From Liolophura sinensis (lineage: Eukaryota; Mollusca; Polyplacophora; Chitonida; Chitonidae): a stretch of 64,000 bases of DNA. Below, piece by piece: positions 59,375-64,000 of the stretch. Made by a program: the position numbers and the translations under genes. The notes beneath the pieces were generated by a model that was given only the letters and a program-made list of their open reading frames with translations, was not told the DNA's origin and did no database searches. Location of the stretch: NCBI RefSeq assembly GCF_032854445.1, contig NC_088302.1:44804645-44868644 (forward strand). Reading direction: 5' to 3'. Position 1 is the stretch's first letter. Every line of letters starts with the position of its first letter.

Positions 59375-60036
59375 GAATTACAGTATACTAGCAGTCAAAA
59401 CCCAATTACACTACCAAAATATGCATGAATTACAGTATACTAGCAGTCAGAACCCAATTACACTACCAAAATATGCATGAATTACAGTATACTAGCAGTC
59501 AAAACCCAATTACACTACCAAAATATGCATGAATTACAGTATACTAGCAGTCAGAACCCAATTACACTACCAAAATATGCATGAATTACAGTATACTAGC
59601 AGTCAAAACCCAATTACACTACCAAAATATGCATGAATTACAGTATACTAGCAGTCAAAACCCAATTACACTACCAAAATATGCATGAATTACAGTATAC
59701 TAGCAGTCAAAACCCAATTACACTACCAAAATATGCATGAATTACAGTATACTAGCAGTCAGAACCCAATTACACTACCAAAATATGCATGAATTACAGT
59801 ATACTAGCAGTCAAAACCCAATTACACTACCAAAATATGCATGAATTACAGTATACTAGCAGTCAGAACCCAATTACACTACCAAAATATGCATGAATTA
59901 CAGTATACTAGCAGTCAAAACCCAATTACACTACCAAAATATGCATGAATTACAGTATACTAGCAGTCAAAACCCAATTACACTACCAAAATATGCATGA
60001 ATTACAGTATGCTAGCAGTCAGAACCCAATTACTGG
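59375..60036. repeat. 52-bp minisatellite, about 13 units, near identical
   Basis: The unit contains AATTACAGTATACTAGCAGT, CAAAACCCAATTACAC and TACCAAAATATGCATG. The only regular difference is CAAAACCC versus CAGAACCC. Confidence 0.95.
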
Positions 60037-60620
60037 CGAATTACAGTCCATCAGCAGTCGGTAACCAATAACTAGTGAATTAAAGTGCATCCGCAGTCAG
60101 CACACAATTACTGATAAATTACTGTACATCAGCAGTCAGAACTCAGTCACTGATGAATTACAGTATATATGCAATCAGAACCCAGTTACGAGTGAATTAC
60201 AGTATACCAGCAGTCTGTGCCTAAATACTGGAGAATTACAGTATACCAGCAGTCTGTGCCTAAATACTGGAGAATTACAGTATACCAGCAGTCTGTGCCT
60301 AAATACTGGAGAATTACAGTATACCAGCAGTCTGTGCCTAAATACTGGAGAATTACAGTATACCAGCAGTCTGTGCCTAAATACTGGAGAATTACAGTAT
60401 ACCAGCAGTCTGTGCCTAAATACTGGAGAATTACAGTACACCAGCAGTCTGTGCCTAAATACTGGAGAATTACAGTACACCAGCAGTCTGTGCCTAAATA
60501 CTGGAGAATTACAGTACACCAACAGTCAGAACTGGACGTCTGATGGATTACAACATACCAGATTTCAAAACTCAATTATTGGTGAATTACAGTCTATCAG
60601 CAGTAAGTACTCAATTACAG
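60037..60620. repeat. 39-bp minisatellite related to the 52-bp array
   Basis: 60037-60193 holds diverged units; 60194-60520 holds about nine near-identical 39-bp units (AATTACAGTATACCAGCAGT plus CTGTGCCTAAATACTGGAG); 60521-60620 is diverged again. It shares AATTACAGTATAC[CT]AGCAGTC with the 52-bp unit, so both come from one ancestral repeat. The open frames on both strands reflect a period divisible by three. Confidence 0.93.
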
Positions 60621-61255
60621 GTGCATTATAGCAGCCATCTGTATTTATGAAGAGTTCAGGGCCTTTAGTTTATCCGTGGTGGGCACTTGACACTGTTCTC
60701 ATGTGACTTGAGGACAATCAGAGGCACCTGCCCACATCCCAGCGACAGATACAGGTAGATCAAGCAACTCTCACACAAAGATCAAGTGCTGATCTACAAG
60801 GCAATGTACGGGTCTGCCTGCCATGGGTCAAGTGCCTTGTGAGGGGTGGGTGAGGGGTGGAGGGAAGGGATTCTTTGTCTACTGGCGTACAGCCAGTTCG
60901 GTATATTTGTCAGATACCTAAAACACCTGTAGAAATAGGCTCAGTAGCACACAAAGTGTATCTTTATCTAACTATACCACCCACACTTTATATGAGGGAT
61001 GTCATTCCACTTCAACTGATAAATCAGCACGTCGTTTTTCATGAACTTTACACCTGACTTGTCACTACCAGTAAGCAACACACAACTGGGTTTATTCAAA
61101 AAGAAAATGCTGCATGCAATACCTGCATCTGAACCAATGCCACCTCACTCAGGTCACAGTGTTTCTCCCAGTGGATGTGGTTAAAAACCCAACCACTTCA
61201 GCAGGCTCAAACTTTTTCATAAAAGCAACACATCATTTGAGCCAGTATCTTGATT

Positions 61256-61290
61256 CCACACACACACACACACATATATATGCATATATC
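61256..61290. repeat. CA/TA microsatellite
   Basis: A (CA)n run followed by (TA)n. Confidence 0.9.
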
Positions 61291-61618
61291 AACATCTTAT
61301 ACACCTGCTGATCGTACTTTCCACCTGAAGCATCATCAGTTATAACAGCCTGTATTTCAATGATGGCTATTTCGCTACAAAAACCTGAAGCAGACTGAAA
61401 CTTTTTTTTTTTTAATGAGGCATACAGACTCAGGATTCACTTAGATATCTGATGACAGTAACAGATGGCAGTATAAGTCAAAAGCACTGGTAATACACCC
61501 AATCATCCCAATCTGAAAGATCTCTACAGTAGCTAACATATATACTGAAACCAAACACTAGTAAGAACACCACAACAGTAAGCAGTTTTAAATCAGATCC
61601 ATGTAATACTATTATCTG

Positions 61619-61671
61619 ATATCAAGTCGCCACGATATCAAGTCGCCATGATATCAAGTTGCCACGATATG
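61619..61671. repeat. Tandem 17-bp repeat, three copies
   Basis: GATATCAAGTCGCCAC/T repeated three times with one T variant. Confidence 0.85.
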
Positions 61672-63800
61672 GCAGTAATTCTGCCACAGTGGTGTTGAGT
61701 ATTAATCATTCACTCTAACACTGTAAGATGACGATTAATCATTAGAGAAGAATGTATGTACATGTACATTACGCTGTACAAGTAAGTGCAATGTTCAACT
61801 ATTTATAACACTGATACATCTGAACAAATTTTGTTGACAAATGGAGATGGACAGAACAGAAACATGTGTATAAAAACATATACTATTGCCGTTGAATATA
61901 GGAAATAACATGTTTCGAAAATAATTTGGGAAAAAAAAACCCTTTGTAACATATGGATAAATAACAGTCTTTTTGAACATTATTATTAATATTCCAGCAT
62001 AAAACTCTAAAATTACAGTCTTTCCCTATCCTAACCTATTAAAATAACAAATTCCACTGCAAATAATTATCTAAATGGAATAGTTTTTCAGAACAGACTC
62101 TCTTTATACCCTTTGTTGTTCCTACGCACCCACATCGTTACATCAGAGGTGTACAGTTAGCTGTCGGAGCCATGACTTCAGCTGGGATGCAGTACAGATG
62201 TAATGTGTCAGAATGAGCTGTTTACACAGGCAGATAGCAGGCCTTCTTCAGACTGCATTACACAGACCAGATAACAACCATTCCTCCCCCCCACCCCCTA
62301 AAAAAACCTGCCATGATACTAACAATTATGATAGGGGTACAAGGACTAGCTTGTTGATTCACCAAGCAAAACTATATCACTCTTAAAAACTTCAGAGGTA
62401 TTTTTTCTGTTGAGGAGAGTTTGAGCGTAGTCTAGGACAAGGTTGTTATTTTTCTTCTTTTCTTTTTTTTTGGGTGCACTCGGTTAAATGTCACTGTGCC
62501 AATCTGAAAGTGATCATCTAACAGCAAACTGCCAGTAGTTTATTTATGTAAAACACAGTCAAGGCCTTCAAGATGTGATGTCGCCCCTTCAATTCACTGC
62601 TACTGATCTTTCTCTTCCAACTCTAAAGCTGCTACAGGACACCCGTGTCCTCCTTTAGACCGCTTGCCACTTAAAAACTGAAATCTGAATTCTGGACAAC
62701 AACACCGCTGGGTCTAAACCCCTAGGAGCCACAACCTTACTGCCTCAAGTTATCAACCCTCCCCACCTCCTCACCCCACCCTATCCCTCATTTACCTCCA
62801 CACTAAATTCCTCACCTCCTGCAATTTGTCAGGCCAGCTCAAATTGCAGATTAAATAAATTCTTTCCTCACTGATTTATGCTTGTTTCCATTTCATAAAA
62901 GCTGACAGTTAATACTTCCCAGACGTTGGTAAAATAAGCAGATAGCACAAGGTGGATGTTGTGTGGGGGAGTCAGTGTAAACAGAGGCCTTGCCCCCATG
63001 TGTGCAGCAGGCTGGCAGGCAGGGGGCAGGCTAATGCTGCCAGGATTGGCAGGATATCAGATACATTCACACTTGTACCCACACACTAAATGTTTACTCT
63101 GTTCCCTTCTTCTTCTGCTTTTCTTTCCCCTTTAATTCTAACCAGAAATATGTTTTTCATTACATGTGTAGTTGTAAACTAGATGTCTATGTTTTCTCAA
63201 GTGGCGCTGCGGACTGCTTCCAGCAGGGGCTCAGGGAGTTCATCCATTAAGAATCACACAACAGCTCACCTTCCTTCCAAGTCTACTACAAACTATACTC
63301 AAATCTAGCATCTTCTTTACTTCATTAACTTTGCCACTAAGTAACTTAAACAATTTTCACAAATGGCCTCTTGATAGTCTGTAAATGTAATCTAATAAGG
63401 AAATGCTCAAGACAGGCCATAAATAACACAAACAAGTGCTCTATCTAATTGATATGGATGTTTGACTGGGTCCGAACCCAGATACAACTGTACAACTATC
63501 AGCAGGCCTAGATCCCAACAAAAAAAACCTTTGATGCATTACACGATGCACTCCAAAGTCAATATTATTTAAGCAACTTTTTACAATTAACAGTGTATGT
63601 TATTACTAGATTCTAGATGAAACAATGTTTTCGCAAAAAAAAAGAATCTTAAGCATTGGTGTGAAACGTTTTATCACTAAATTCGAAGTCAAAATGGGTA
63701 AAATTAGTGTTTAAAAGAAGTTCAGCCCTGCACCCAAGAAGTGACCCAGAAGATATTTGATCAAACACACTAACAATCATGCAGATTAGTCTCAAGTTGT

Positions 63801-63901
63801 TGATGCTACACCACAGGCATAGATGCTACACCACAGGCATCGGCACTACACCATAGACATCAACGCTACACCACAGGCATCAATGCTACACCAAAGGCAT
63901 C
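63801..63901. repeat. 20-bp minisatellite, five units
   Basis: Five copies of GATGCTACACCACAGGCATC with substitutions. Confidence 0.9.
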
Positions 63902-64000
63902 CTAACTGTGACTTCACAAAAGGTTTTCACTGCATCTCCAGTCAAAAATAACTCCACTGCAGGCTACTTGGCCAAGATTGAAATTCCCTAAATTGAAGCT

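Larger units (their letters stand above)
60621..64000. other. Presumed intron to window end
   Basis: Unique AT-rich sequence with the small repeats listed separately. Two minus-strand exon-like stretches (61123-61196 and 63283-63353) were weighed and not accepted. Confidence 0.4.

Noticed and set aside
59375-60036. CRISPR-like regularly spaced repeats
   Set aside because: The whole unit repeats with no variable spacers, and the DNA is eukaryotic.
60175-60575. Overlapping open frames on both strands as repeat proteins
   Set aside because: They are produced by a 39-bp unit that lacks stops in several frames.
61123-61196. Additional upstream SMG5 exon on the minus strand
   Set aside because: A phase-0 end (ALVQMQ before GTATTG) would join in frame to the exon at 28826, but the donor is weak, no good acceptor was found and similarity to SMG5 is not clear.
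63283-63353. Minus-strand exon ending GGAAG|GTGAGC
   Set aside because: The frame is open and the donor is good, but there is no clear acceptor and the translation does not resemble SMG5 or another known family.

Overview
The window is animal (metazoan) nuclear DNA and most likely lophotrochozoan. A marine mollusc is my best guess, from the two tRNA-derived SINE families and the MITEs it carries; this is inference, not a database match. It is mostly non-coding: intronic and intergenic DNA full of short interspersed elements and tandem arrays. There is no prokaryotic gene structure.

One gene can be named with confidence. On the minus strand between 28826 and 22954 lie the last six coding exons of SMG5, a factor of nonsense-mediated mRNA decay. 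They carry 204 codons plus stop and form an in-phase chain with GT/AG borders. They encode the short charged segment before the PIN-like domain and then the PIN-like domain through to the C-terminus. The rest of SMG5 was not found. Unless short exons were missed, 28827 to 64000 is one intron of more than 35 kb, or part of it lies beyond the gene.

Layout. 1-20400 is sequence downstream of SMG5, with scattered SINEs, a degenerate GTCC-type minisatellite around a foldback element (9800-10500), a G-rich minisatellite (11037-11300), a CpG-richer unique stretch (about 12100-18500) with a textbook CTCF-like core at 18136, and a frameshifted coding-like fragment (16231-16630). 20413-21092 is a composite 33/39-bp tandem array. 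21093-22953 is the probable SMG5 3' UTR and flank, including an unexplained Cys-rich reading frame behind a good splice acceptor. 22954-28826 holds the SMG5 exons; its introns hold MITEs and decayed SINEs.

28861-63901 is dominated by tandem arrays: units of 10 bp (28861), 52 bp (31113), 68 bp (33634), 76 bp (35147), about 58 bp (37648), about 80 bp (40975), 171 bp (47828), 25 bp (58572), 52 bp (59375), 39 bp (60194) and 20 bp (63801). The 171-bp array is organised as a 513-bp trimeric higher-order repeat and holds a 556-codon open frame that I regard as a by-product of a unit length divisible by three. Two MITE families and at least a dozen SINE copies are spread over the same ground, including one SINE inserted in a minisatellite with a target-site duplication and one SINE nested antiparallel in another.

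There is no operon-like or multi-gene system to describe. The points of interest are the SMG5 3' end, the array biology, the two SINE families with a common 3' tail, and the array-borne splice-like motifs.
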